Both the position numbers and the translations under genes were made by a program. DNA of 13,635 nt. Origin: PBB1 sp031390425 (GTDB lineage Bacteria; Pseudomonadota; Gammaproteobacteria; Burkholderiales; Burkholderiaceae_C). Every line of letters starts with the position of its first letter. The stretch's first letter is position 1. Positions 1-6,096 of the stretch are shown here, piece after piece. The notes under the pieces were generated by a model that did no database searches, was not told the DNA's origin, and saw only the letters and a list, made by a program, of their open reading frames with translations. The DNA is taken from positions 1-13,635 of the forward strand of contig JANMTL010000069.1 of assembly GCA_031390425.1 (NCBI GenBank), in the 5' to 3' direction.

Positions 1-838
1 TCTCGAGTTTCGGCGCCGCTTGCGCGCCAGCCGCTTCGACATCGCGCTCGACACGCAGGGGCTGCTGAAAAGCGCGCTGTGGAGCTGGCTCAGTGGCGCG
101 CCCCGGCGCATCAGCCTGATCGGCCGCGAGGGCAGCCAGCAACTGGCGACCGAGCGGGTCAATCGCCCCGACGAAGCCGGCCAGCCGCGACGCATGGGCT
201 CCGAGTACCGCCTACTCGCAAGCCATTTCGGCGCACCCGACGACGCGTTTCGGCCCGATCTGGCGATCGGTGCTGCAGCGCGCGAAACCGCCCGCAGCGC
301 GTTGGGTGCGGGCGTGTCGAATGCCCCCGCTGGCCACTTCGCGGTGCTCTGCCCCTTCACCACGCGGCCGCAAAAACACTGGTTCGAGGACCGCTGGATT
401 GCGCTCGCGCTGCGTTGCCGTGAGGCCGGGCTGGTGCCGGTGCTGCTCGGCGGGCCGACCGATCGCGAGGCGGCGGCGCGCATCTCCGCCAGCGTGCCGG
501 GCATCGTCAACCTGGCGGGACGCCTGAAGCTCGACGAGAGCGTCGCGGTCATCGCCGAAGCGGCGCTGCTGGTCGGCGTCGACACCGGCCTGACCCACAT
601 GGGCAGCGCGTTGAACATCCCGACGGTCGCGCTGTTCGGATCGACCTGCCCCTACCTCGACGCCGGGGCGCCGCGCAGCAGCGTGATGTATCAGCAACTT
701 GCGTGTTCGCCGTGTCGGCGCAACCCGACCTGCCAGGGCCGCTACGACTGCATGCGCGCGCTCGAGGTCGATCGGGTGTTTGCCGAGGCGCTGCGCATGA
801 TGGCCTTGCCGCATGGCACGGCAGAGGTCGCCCGATGA
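1..838 (+). CDS. Glycosyltransferase family 9, LPS heptosyltransferase-like (5' end outside window)
   Basis: The frame is open from base 2 without a start, so the gene begins upstream; about 278 C-terminal residues are visible of a family that usually has 320-350. It should transfer a heptose or similar sugar from a nucleotide donor to the LPS inner core at the cytoplasmic face of the inner membrane. Visible family features are DTQGLLKSA near the left edge, a CPFTTRPQKHW donor-domain motif, LGGPTDRE, and the nucleotide-binding motif VGVDTGLTHMGSAL followed by PTVALFG. Near the C-terminus lies a cluster of four cysteines (CSPCRRNPTC then DCM). The stop overlaps the next start (ATGA at 835-838), so it is co-translated with the following glycosyltransferase. 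WaaC, WaaF and WaaQ share this fold, so the exact acceptor is uncertain; the family call is firm. Confidence 0.88.
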   Translation, partial: LEFRRRLRASRFDIALDTQGLLKSALWSWLSGAPRRISLIGREGSQQLATERVNRPDEAGQPRRMGSEYRLLASHFGAPDDAFRPDLAIGAAARETARSALGAGVSNAPAGHFAVLCPFTTRPQKHWFEDRWIALALRCREAGLVPVLLGGPTDREAAARISASVPGIVNLAGRLKLDESVAVIAEAALLVGVDTGLTHMGSALNIPTVALFGSTCPYLDAGAPRSSVMYQQLACSPCRRNPTCQGRYDCMRALEVDRVFAEALRMMALPHGTAEVAR

Positions 839-1860
839 GCACGGTGGCGGTCTATTTCGTCGCCTCGCCGTTGCAGTTGCTGGCCGCACTGCAGATTGCG
901 TGCACGCACGAGGCCGGCTCGCGGCAGGTGCTGCTGTGGTACCAACCGGGCATCGGTGCGCAGGTGCGAGCGGCTGACTGGGACGCCAGCAGTTGCCTGC
1001 CGTGGCCGCGGCGGGAACCGCTGCCCGGCTGGTTCGGAGGTCACCGTCGGCTGCTCGCCAACATCGATCTGGTGGTCGGGCTGATCGGCCGCTGCGACAC
1101 GCTGCACCTGCACAGCGCGGTGTTCGACACCGAGGCGATCAACTACTTTGTGCGTGCGTTGCCGGCGCGCTGCGGCGCCAGCGTGGTGCGCGGACGCATC
1201 CTGCCCGACGGGCTGATCAGCATCCGCCGCTACCCGCTGTCGGGGGTCCGACGTGTCTCGCCGTGGTTTCGCAAGCTGCGCCGCGTGGTGTCGCCCGAGC
1301 TGGACTACTGGCTGTTTTCGGGTGACCGCATCGGCTCCGACGCATCGTTTTGTGATCGCATCTATGTGCTGTCCGGCTGGCCGCACGAGTACGACCCGGC
1401 GAAGGTCGTGGTGCTGGCACCGCTGTCGCAGCGTGCGCCGAGCGAGGCGGACGCGGTCTTGCCTTCGCGGGCGCTGGTGATCGGACAACCGCTGGTCGGC
1501 GCCGGTCTGATGAGCGCCGTCGACCGCGATGCGGTGGCGCAGCAGATCAGGCAGTGGCTGACCTCGAAAGCGATTGCGCAGATCGACTACAAGTGCCATC
1601 CGAAAGACCCGCAGCGCGAGCTGTTTCAGCCCGACTACCAACTGCTCGATCTCGACGAACCGCTCGAAGTCTGGCTCGGTCACACGCCCTACAGCGCAGT
1701 CGTCGGCGTGCGTTCGACGGCGCTGCTGTTCGCCCGCCAACTGTGCGCCGCGCAAACCGAAGTCGTCGCCTTCGGCTGGGAGCGCACCCGCTTCAAGTCG
1801 GCCCGCGAGCGCACCGACATGCGTGCGGTGTTCGATCGGGTCGGGGTGCTTCAGGCATGA
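835..1860 (+). CDS. Sialyl/polysialyltransferase-like glycosyltransferase
   Basis: A 341-residue protein. The ATG at 835 is chosen because it overlaps the previous stop and has AGAGG at 823-827 just before it. It opens with YFVASPLQLLAALQIA, the N-terminal strand-helix typical of the GT52 and bacterial polysialyltransferase-type families. Two short motifs recognised in bacterial sialyltransferases are present in order: an acidic-Gly motif (PDG, residues 124-126) and an HP motif (YKCHPKD, 252-258). They are followed by a Ser/Thr motif (RSTALL, 293-298). By family it would transfer a sialic acid or related sugar from a CMP donor onto a surface glycan. No sialic-acid synthesis gene is in the window, so the sugar is unknown. 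It sits between a core glycosyltransferase and an O-antigen ligase, which supports a role in LPS or O-chain assembly. The fold call is likely; specificity is inference. Confidence 0.72.
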   Translation: MSTVAVYFVASPLQLLAALQIACTHEAGSRQVLLWYQPGIGAQVRAADWDASSCLPWPRREPLPGWFGGHRRLLANIDLVVGLIGRCDTLHLHSAVFDTEAINYFVRALPARCGASVVRGRILPDGLISIRRYPLSGVRRVSPWFRKLRRVVSPELDYWLFSGDRIGSDASFCDRIYVLSGWPHEYDPAKVVVLAPLSQRAPSEADAVLPSRALVIGQPLVGAGLMSAVDRDAVAQQIRQWLTSKAIAQIDYKCHPKDPQRELFQPDYQLLDLDEPLEVWLGHTPYSAVVGVRSTALLFARQLCAAQTEVVAFGWERTRFKSARERTDMRAVFDRVGVLQA

Positions 1861-3119
1861 GCATTCAATCGATTCAACAGCGCATTCCCGCGATCAACTC
1901 GGCGTTGCTCGGGATGCTGTTTTTCCTGATCCCGACGCAGATCGCACCGGCCTACGTGCTGTCGGCGGTGATGCTCATGCTGTGGGCCGTCGATGGTCGG
2001 CTGCACGAAAAATGGCAGGCCTTGCGAAGCAACCCGGTGTTCTGGATCTTTCAAGCGTATTTCGCCTGGATCGTCGTCTCGCTGCTCTGGACGCAAGACC
2101 TAGCAGGCGGGCGCAGCATGGTGTCGCGTCACCTGTTCTTCTTGCTGGCGGCGGTCTACTTCACGGTGGCGCAACGCGAACACACATCGCGCTATCTGGT
2201 CGCATTCGCCGCCGGGGTGCTGCTGTGCGAACTGCTTGCCGGCTACAACTGGCTGCAGTTGAATCGCTACCCGCACTGGCCCGCCGGTTTGCGCGCCGCC
2301 AAGGACGCGATGGAGACCGCGCCGTTCGTCGACCGCATCCTGTTCGGCCCGACCCTCGCCTTCGCGGGGTACATCGCCGCCTGGCAGGCGCTGCTCAGTG
2401 GCCAGGCCGGTCGGCGCGTCGCGGCGCTGGCCTGGGCGTCGAGCTGGCTGGCCACCCTCGTCGCGCTGAGCTTCTCCGGCAGCCGCACCGGCATGCTCGG
2501 CTTCTCGCTGATGATGGCGGTGTTGACCTTGCAAACGCTCGCGCGGCATCGCGCGTGGGCAGTGGCAGGCGCTGCGGTCGTGCTGGTCGGCACGGCGAGC
2601 GGGCTGTACGCGATCAGCGACGCGACCACCCGCCAGCGTGTGGTCGACGGTTTCGCCGAGGCGCGCAACCTCGACGGCGCAGTCAACATGTCGGTGCCGC
2701 TGCGCTACACCATGGCGGTCAACACGCTGCACATCATTGCCGAGCAACCGTGGTTCGGCGTCGGCGCCGGAGATTTTGTCAGCGCCTACAAGGAGATGAA
2801 CGCGCGCCGCTCGCCGGCCTGGGACACCCCGCGCAACCCGCACAACCAGTTGCTGTTCACCGCGGCCACCACCGGCTTGTGGGGTGGCGCGCTGCTGCTC
2901 GCGGTGTGGTTCGCGCCGCCGTGGTTGAACCGCCGCCGACCCGACGGCCTCGGCGCGCTGCGACTCGGCTTGCCGTTGTTTTTCTTCACGATCTGCCTCG
3001 CCGAGTCGTACCTGTGGCGCTCCAACACCGCCTTGCTGTTTGCGCTGTTCTCGGCGCTGCTGTACGGGCCTGTGGCGCCCGACCCCGTACCGCTCGAGAC
3101 GACCAGACGACCCGCTTGA
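1857..3119 (+). CDS. O-antigen ligase family membrane protein (WaaL-like)
   Basis: A 420-residue polytopic inner-membrane protein with roughly ten to twelve hydrophobic segments, beginning at residues 13-45. The ATG at 1857 overlaps the previous stop (ATGA). Wzy_C/WaaL family features are GSRTG (208-212) at the end of a membrane helix, a large periplasmic loop at about 250-335 containing FGVGAGDF (300-307) and PHNQLL (328-333), and a return to membrane helices. The histidine of PHNQ is the position expected to be catalytic in O-antigen ligases. The enzyme would join undecaprenyl-linked glycan to lipid A-core on the periplasmic side. It is the last gene of the coupled glycan block. Wzy polymerases and protein O-glycosylating ligases share this domain, so ligase rather than polymerase is favoured by context, not proved. 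Confidence 0.83.
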   Translation: MSIQSIQQRIPAINSALLGMLFFLIPTQIAPAYVLSAVMLMLWAVDGRLHEKWQALRSNPVFWIFQAYFAWIVVSLLWTQDLAGGRSMVSRHLFFLLAAVYFTVAQREHTSRYLVAFAAGVLLCELLAGYNWLQLNRYPHWPAGLRAAKDAMETAPFVDRILFGPTLAFAGYIAAWQALLSGQAGRRVAALAWASSWLATLVALSFSGSRTGMLGFSLMMAVLTLQTLARHRAWAVAGAAVVLVGTASGLYAISDATTRQRVVDGFAEARNLDGAVNMSVPLRYTMAVNTLHIIAEQPWFGVGAGDFVSAYKEMNARRSPAWDTPRNPHNQLLFTAATTGLWGGALLLAVWFAPPWLNRRRPDGLGALRLGLPLFFFTICLAESYLWRSNTALLFALFSALLYGPVAPDPVPLETTRRPA

Positions 3120-3153
3120 TCCCGCTCGCCTCGGGCAAGCGTGCTGCCCGGCG

Positions 3154-3170
3154 TTTACACGGCGTTTACG
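3154..3170 (+). promoter_or_regulatory. Probable KdpE operator (tandem direct repeat)
   Basis: TTTACA at 3154-3159, five bases, then TTTACG at 3165-3170. The repeat is really a 10-base direct repeat, CGGCGTTTAC, at 3149-3158 and 3160-3169 with an 11-base period. An 11-base period of direct repeats is the usual layout for OmpR/PhoB-type regulators. From memory, the E. coli KdpE site is TTTATA-N5-TTTACA, which this matches closely. It lies 78 bases before the kdpF-like start in the gap after the glycan block. No convincing -35/-10 pair was found; CTACGCT at 3212-3218 is a possible -10 region. Confidence 0.6.
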
Positions 3171-3247
3171 CCAGCAGGCTGCCTTTTTAGGCCGTTTAGT
3201 CACGCCCTTCCCTACGCTCTGGCGCATTGCCATTCAGAGGGGACGTG

Positions 3248-3355
3248 ATGGACATCATGTGGATTTCGCTCTTCGCTGTGCTCTGTGCAGGCATCGGCGC
3301 GTTGGTCGCCGTTTGCATGCATCTGACTGCGGGTTCCGAGGTCCAGCGACCATGA
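3248..3355 (+). CDS. kdpF: KdpF-like small membrane peptide
   Basis: A 35-residue ORF: MDIMWISLFAVLCAGIGALV, then a short tail ending EVQRP. It is one hydrophobic helix (about residues 4-24) with a polar C-terminus. A good ribosome site (AGAGGGGA, 3236-3243) precedes the ATG, and its stop overlaps the kdpA start (ATGA at 3352-3355). KdpF in E. coli is a peptide of about 29 residues that stabilises the KdpABC complex, and it is encoded at exactly this place. The sequence is not obviously similar to E. coli KdpF, so the name rests on size, topology and position. A GTG at 3245 would add one residue. Confidence 0.6.
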   Translation: MDIMWISLFAVLCAGIGALVAVCMHLTAGSEVQRP

Positions 3356-5127
3356 CCGCGCTGATGACCCCGCAGATGGCAATTCTGTTGGTCGCCTACG
3401 TGGCTGTGGTGCTGGGGCTCGCGGTGCCGATGGGACGCTGGCTCGCAGCCATCGCCGAAGGCAGGCTGATTCGGACCCAGCGTCTGGACAGCGCACTGCT
3501 GCGCGCTTGCGGTACCCGCCCCGAGCAAGAGCAAGGTTGGCGCGACTATGCGGTTGCGCTGCTCGTCTTCAACGTGATCGGTGTCATCGTCGTCTACGGA
3601 TTGCAGCGGCTGCAAGGCGGGCTGCCGCTGAACCCGCAAGGTCTGCTGGGCATCGCCCCCGACTCGGCCTTCAACACCGCCATCAGCTTCGTCACCAACA
3701 CCAACTGGCAGGGCTACAGCGGTGAGGTCGCGATGGGCTACGCGGTGCAGATGCTGGGGCTGGCGGTGCAGAACTTTCTGTCCGCAGCCACCGGCATCGC
3801 GGTCGCGGTCGCGCTGATCCGCGGCTTCGCGCGCGGACAACCCAAAAGCGGCGCCGCAACGATCGGCAACTTCTGGGTCGATGTCACCCGCATCACTCTG
3901 TACGTGCTGCTGCCCTTGAGCCTGGTGTTCGCGGTCGTGCTGAGCAGCCAGGGCGTGCTGCAAAACGTCAAGCCGTACACCGAGGTCGCGCTGACAGAGC
4001 CCGTTGCTTACACCGAAGCCGGCCCGGTTGGCGCCAATGGCCAGCCGACGTCCGTCGCCAAAATCGCCACCTCACAAATTCTGCCGATGGGCCCGATCGC
4101 ATCGCAGGAGGCGATCAAGCTGATTTGCACCAATGGCGGCGGCTTCCTCAACGCCAATTCGGCCCACCCGTTCGAGAACCCGACGCCGTGGACCAACGTG
4201 TTGCAGATGCTGGCGATCTTCGTGATCCCGGCGGGCCTGTGCCTCGCGTTCGGCCAGATGGTGGGCGACAGGCGCCAAGGCTGGGCGCTGCTGATCGCGA
4301 TGACGGTGATCTTCGTCGCAGCGGTGGTTGCCATCATGGCCGCCGAGCAGAGCGGCAACCCGAAGCTCGCAGCGCTCGGGGTGGATCAGTCGGTGAGCGT
4401 GCTGCAAAGCGGCGGCAACATGGAAGGCAAGGAAAGTCGCTTCGGCATCGCCGCCAGTGCGCTGTTCGCGGCCGTCACCACTGCGGCCTCGTGCGGTGCG
4501 GTCAACGGCATGCACGGCTCGTTCACGCCGCTGGGCGGCGCGGTGCCGCTGCTGCTGATGCAGTTGGGCGAGGTGGTGTTCGGCGGCGTCGGATCGGGCC
4601 TCTACGGCATGCTGATCTTCGCGGTGCTCGCGGTCTTCTTGGCCGGCTTGATGATCGGCCGCACCCCCGAATACCTGGGCAAGAAGATCGAGCCGACCGA
4701 GATGAAGCTGGTCGCGATCGCGATCCTGATGACCCCGCTGCTGGTGCTGCTGGGCACCGCGATCGCCGTCAGCACCGACACCGGTCGGGCCAGCCTGTTG
4801 AACCCGGGGGCGCCGAGCGGCACGCCGATCACGTTGAGCGCCACGCACGAAGGCGGGCAGATCGCAGTCGAGATCAGCGACAGCGGGCCCGGCCTGCCGA
4901 TCGGCATCAGCACAGGCAGCGAGCCCGGCAACCTTGCCGACGACGCGAGCCAACGGCTGTTCGACAAGTTCACCCGCGGCGAGAAGGAATCGAGCACGCC
5001 GGGCGTGGGCTTGGGCCTTGCGATCTGCCGCGCCATCGTGCAGGCGCACGGCGGGCGCATCGGTGCCGTCAACCGCACGCCGCCTGCCCACGGTGCGGTA
5101 TTCCCGACGGCGACGGGCTCGACCTGA
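3352..5127 (+). CDS. kdpA: KdpA truncated and fused in frame to the end of KdpD
   Basis: A 591-codon frame made of two genes. Residues 1-487 align well with KdpA, the potassium-channel-like subunit of the KdpFABC pump. Selectivity loops are visible in FVTNTNWQ (113-120), CTNGGGFLNAN (259-269) and SCGAVNGMHGSFTP (380-393), and GRTPEYLGKK (436-445) is also present. Normal KdpA continues after LLNPG(A/P) with HGFSE and the fourth loop NNNGSAF, about 100 more residues. Here LLNPGA (482-487) runs straight into PSGTPITLSA, which is KdpD histidine-kinase sequence. Residues 488-584 hold the G1 box DSGPG (510-514), F box LFDKF (536-540) and G2 box GVGLGL (551-556). The last seven residues are out-of-frame kdpE. 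Lost are KdpA loop 4 and its last helices, and the KdpD sensor, H-box and N-box. The product should not conduct or phosphorylate. It is either a true deletion fusion or an assembly join. Confidence 0.85.
   Translation: MTALMTPQMAILLVAYVAVVLGLAVPMGRWLAAIAEGRLIRTQRLDSALLRACGTRPEQEQGWRDYAVALLVFNVIGVIVVYGLQRLQGGLPLNPQGLLGIAPDSAFNTAISFVTNTNWQGYSGEVAMGYAVQMLGLAVQNFLSAATGIAVAVALIRGFARGQPKSGAATIGNFWVDVTRITLYVLLPLSLVFAVVLSSQGVLQNVKPYTEVALTEPVAYTEAGPVGANGQPTSVAKIATSQILPMGPIASQEAIKLICTNGGGFLNANSAHPFENPTPWTNVLQMLAIFVIPAGLCLAFGQMVGDRRQGWALLIAMTVIFVAAVVAIMAAEQSGNPKLAALGVDQSVSVLQSGGNMEGKESRFGIAASALFAAVTTAASCGAVNGMHGSFTPLGGAVPLLLMQLGEVVFGGVGSGLYGMLIFAVLAVFLAGLMIGRTPEYLGKKIEPTEMKLVAIAILMTPLLVLLGTAIAVSTDTGRASLLNPGAPSGTPITLSATHEGGQIAVEISDSGPGLPIGISTGSEPGNLADDASQRLFDKFTRGEKESSTPGVGLGLAICRAIVQAHGGRIGAVNRTPPAHGAVFPTATGST
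4813..5103 (+). pseudogene. kdpD: kdpD remnant: C-terminal ATPase half-domain only
   Basis: About 97 codons from the end of a KdpD-type sensor histidine kinase, lying inside the fused frame. PSGTPITLSATHEGG, the G1 box, F box, and GVGLGLAICRAIVQAHGG with GAVF near the end are in the usual KdpD order. Family KdpD is about 900 residues. Everything before this point is absent: the Walker-type N-terminal and universal-stress domains, the four membrane helices, the GAF region, the phosphorylated His and the N box (expected just before PSGTP). The last strand after HGAVF is also missing. The left edge is placed just after the KdpA NPGA codons; the right edge is placed where kdpE reading begins, and either could be off by a few bases. 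Confidence 0.8.
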
Positions 5128-5621
5128 TCCGCGACCTGCGCGGCTGGAGCACGCTGCCGGTGATCGTGCTGTCGGCGCGGGTGGCCGAAGACGACAAGGT
5201 GGCTGCGCTCGATGCCGGTGCCGACGACTACCTGACCAAGCCCTTCGGTGTCGGCGAGTTGATGGCCCGCGTGCGCGCGGCTTTGCGCCGCCGGGCGACC
5301 GCAGGCGACTCACCGACCACCACGGTGCGCTTCGGCGAGGTCGAGTTCAACCTGGTCGACCGGCGTGTCACCCGCGCAGGCGAACACGTGCACCTGACAC
5401 CGGTCGAATACAAGCTGGCCGCGCTGCTGGTGTCCCACGAAGGCAAGGTGCTGACGCAGCGGCAGTTGCTGCGCGAGGTGTGGGGGCCGGGTGCCGCAGA
5501 GCACAACCACTACCTGCGCATCTACATGGGCCACCTGCGCCAGAAGCTCGAAGCCGACCCGGCCCGCCCGAAGCACCTGATCACAGAAACCGGCATCGGC
5601 TATCGCTTCGTGTCCGATTGA
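5103..5621 (+). pseudogene. kdpE: kdpE remnant: response regulator lacking its N-terminal ~55 residues
   Basis: 172 codons matching KdpE from PDGDGLDLIRDLRGWS to the natural end GIGYRFVSD. Full KdpE is about 225-230 residues. The missing part holds the acidic pocket and the phospho-acceptor Asp (in E. coli the D of ILDLGLPDGDG). The remaining receiver includes VIVLSAR and ADDYLTKPFG with the conserved Lys. The winged-helix DNA-binding domain (HLTPVEYKL, GKVLTQRQLLREVWG, HYLRIYMGHLRQKLE) is complete. No native start remains; GTG at 5160 with GGAG at 5146-5149 is the first in-frame candidate. The frame is +2 relative to the KdpA-KdpD fusion, whose stop at 5125-5127 lies inside it. If translated, it could only be an unphosphorylatable DNA-binding fragment. 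Confidence 0.8.
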
Positions 5622-5724
5622 GCGCCGGCTGCCCGGCTGACCAGGGTTTCTCGCAAACTCGATAGGATGTGAACTTTGAAGGCGTGCCGTCGTGCGCCTC
5701 GGTTTCCACCCGAAAGGACAGATC

Positions 5725-6072
5725 ATGCAAACCACCTCTTCCGGACTGCAATTTGAAGACACGATCGACGGCACGGGCGAAGAGGCTGTGTCGGGCCAGC
5801 ACGTCAGCGTGCACTACACCGGCTGGCTGTACAGCAACGGCGTCAAGGGCGCCAAGTTCGACAGCAGCAAGGACCGCGGCGACGCCTTCAAGTTCTACCT
5901 CGGTGCCGGGCAAGTCATCAAGGGCTGGGACGAAGGGGTGGTGGGCATGCGGGTCGGCGGCACACGGGTGCTCGTGATCCCGCCCGAGCTGGGCTACGGC
6001 GCGCGGGGCGCGGGTGGCGTCATCCCGCCGAGTGCGGCGCTGATGTTCGAGGTCGAGCTGCTCGACATCTGA
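5725..6072 (+). CDS. FKBP-type peptidyl-prolyl cis-trans isomerase
   Basis: A 115-residue single-domain FKBP that catalyses cis-trans isomerisation of Xaa-Pro bonds. The family core is complete: VSVHYTGWL, KFDSSKDRGDAFKFYLGAGQ, VIKGWDEGVVGMRVGG, then ELGYGARG and VIPPSAALMFEVELLDI. There is no signal peptide, so it is probably cytoplasmic. The ATG at 5725 is preferred over an in-frame start at 5692 because AAAGGA (5713-5718) sits at the right distance and the family begins near here. It stands 103 bases after the kdpE remnant, a gap in which I see no clear promoter, and 24 bases before the transglutaminase-like gene. Confidence 0.94.
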   Translation: MQTTSSGLQFEDTIDGTGEEAVSGQHVSVHYTGWLYSNGVKGAKFDSSKDRGDAFKFYLGAGQVIKGWDEGVVGMRVGGTRVLVIPPELGYGARGAGGVIPPSAALMFEVELLDI

Positions 6073-6093
6073 GGCAACGCTGAACGAGTTGCC
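6073..6093 (+). other. Small inverted repeat just before the transglutaminase-like start
   Basis: GGCAAC (6073-6078) and GTTGCC (6088-6093) can form a six-base-pair stem with a nine-base loop in the short gap between the FKBP stop and the ATG at 6097. No clear Shine-Dalgarno sequence is visible there. It has no T-run, so it is not a standard terminator. Confidence 0.3.
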
Positions 6094-6096
6094 GCC

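Noticed and set aside
3132..3150. CGGGCA/TGCCCG hairpin after the O-antigen ligase as a terminator
   Set aside because: Only six base pairs, no T-run, and its right arm runs into the putative KdpE operator; kept as a possibility only.
2100..3233. Minus-strand frame of 377 codons opposite the O-antigen ligase
   Set aside because: Low-complexity Arg/Gln/Gly sequence, no family features, and fully covered by a convincing membrane protein on the other strand.
3040..3351. Upstream extension of the KdpA frame
   Set aside because: The KdpA frame stays open upstream to 3040, but this overlaps the O-antigen ligase end, the operator and the KdpF-like ORF; the ATG at 3352 matches the family start and overlaps the preceding stop.
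4072..5313. Minus-strand frame of 413 codons across the kdpA-kdpD-kdpE joins
   Set aside because: Antisense to recognisable Kdp sequence and made of Arg/His-rich low-complexity residues.
3352..5621. A purposeful novel channel-kinase fusion sensor
   Set aside because: Attractive, but the fusion lacks the fourth pore loop, the phosphorylated His and the N box, and the regulator lacks its Asp; deletion or assembly error explains the data better.
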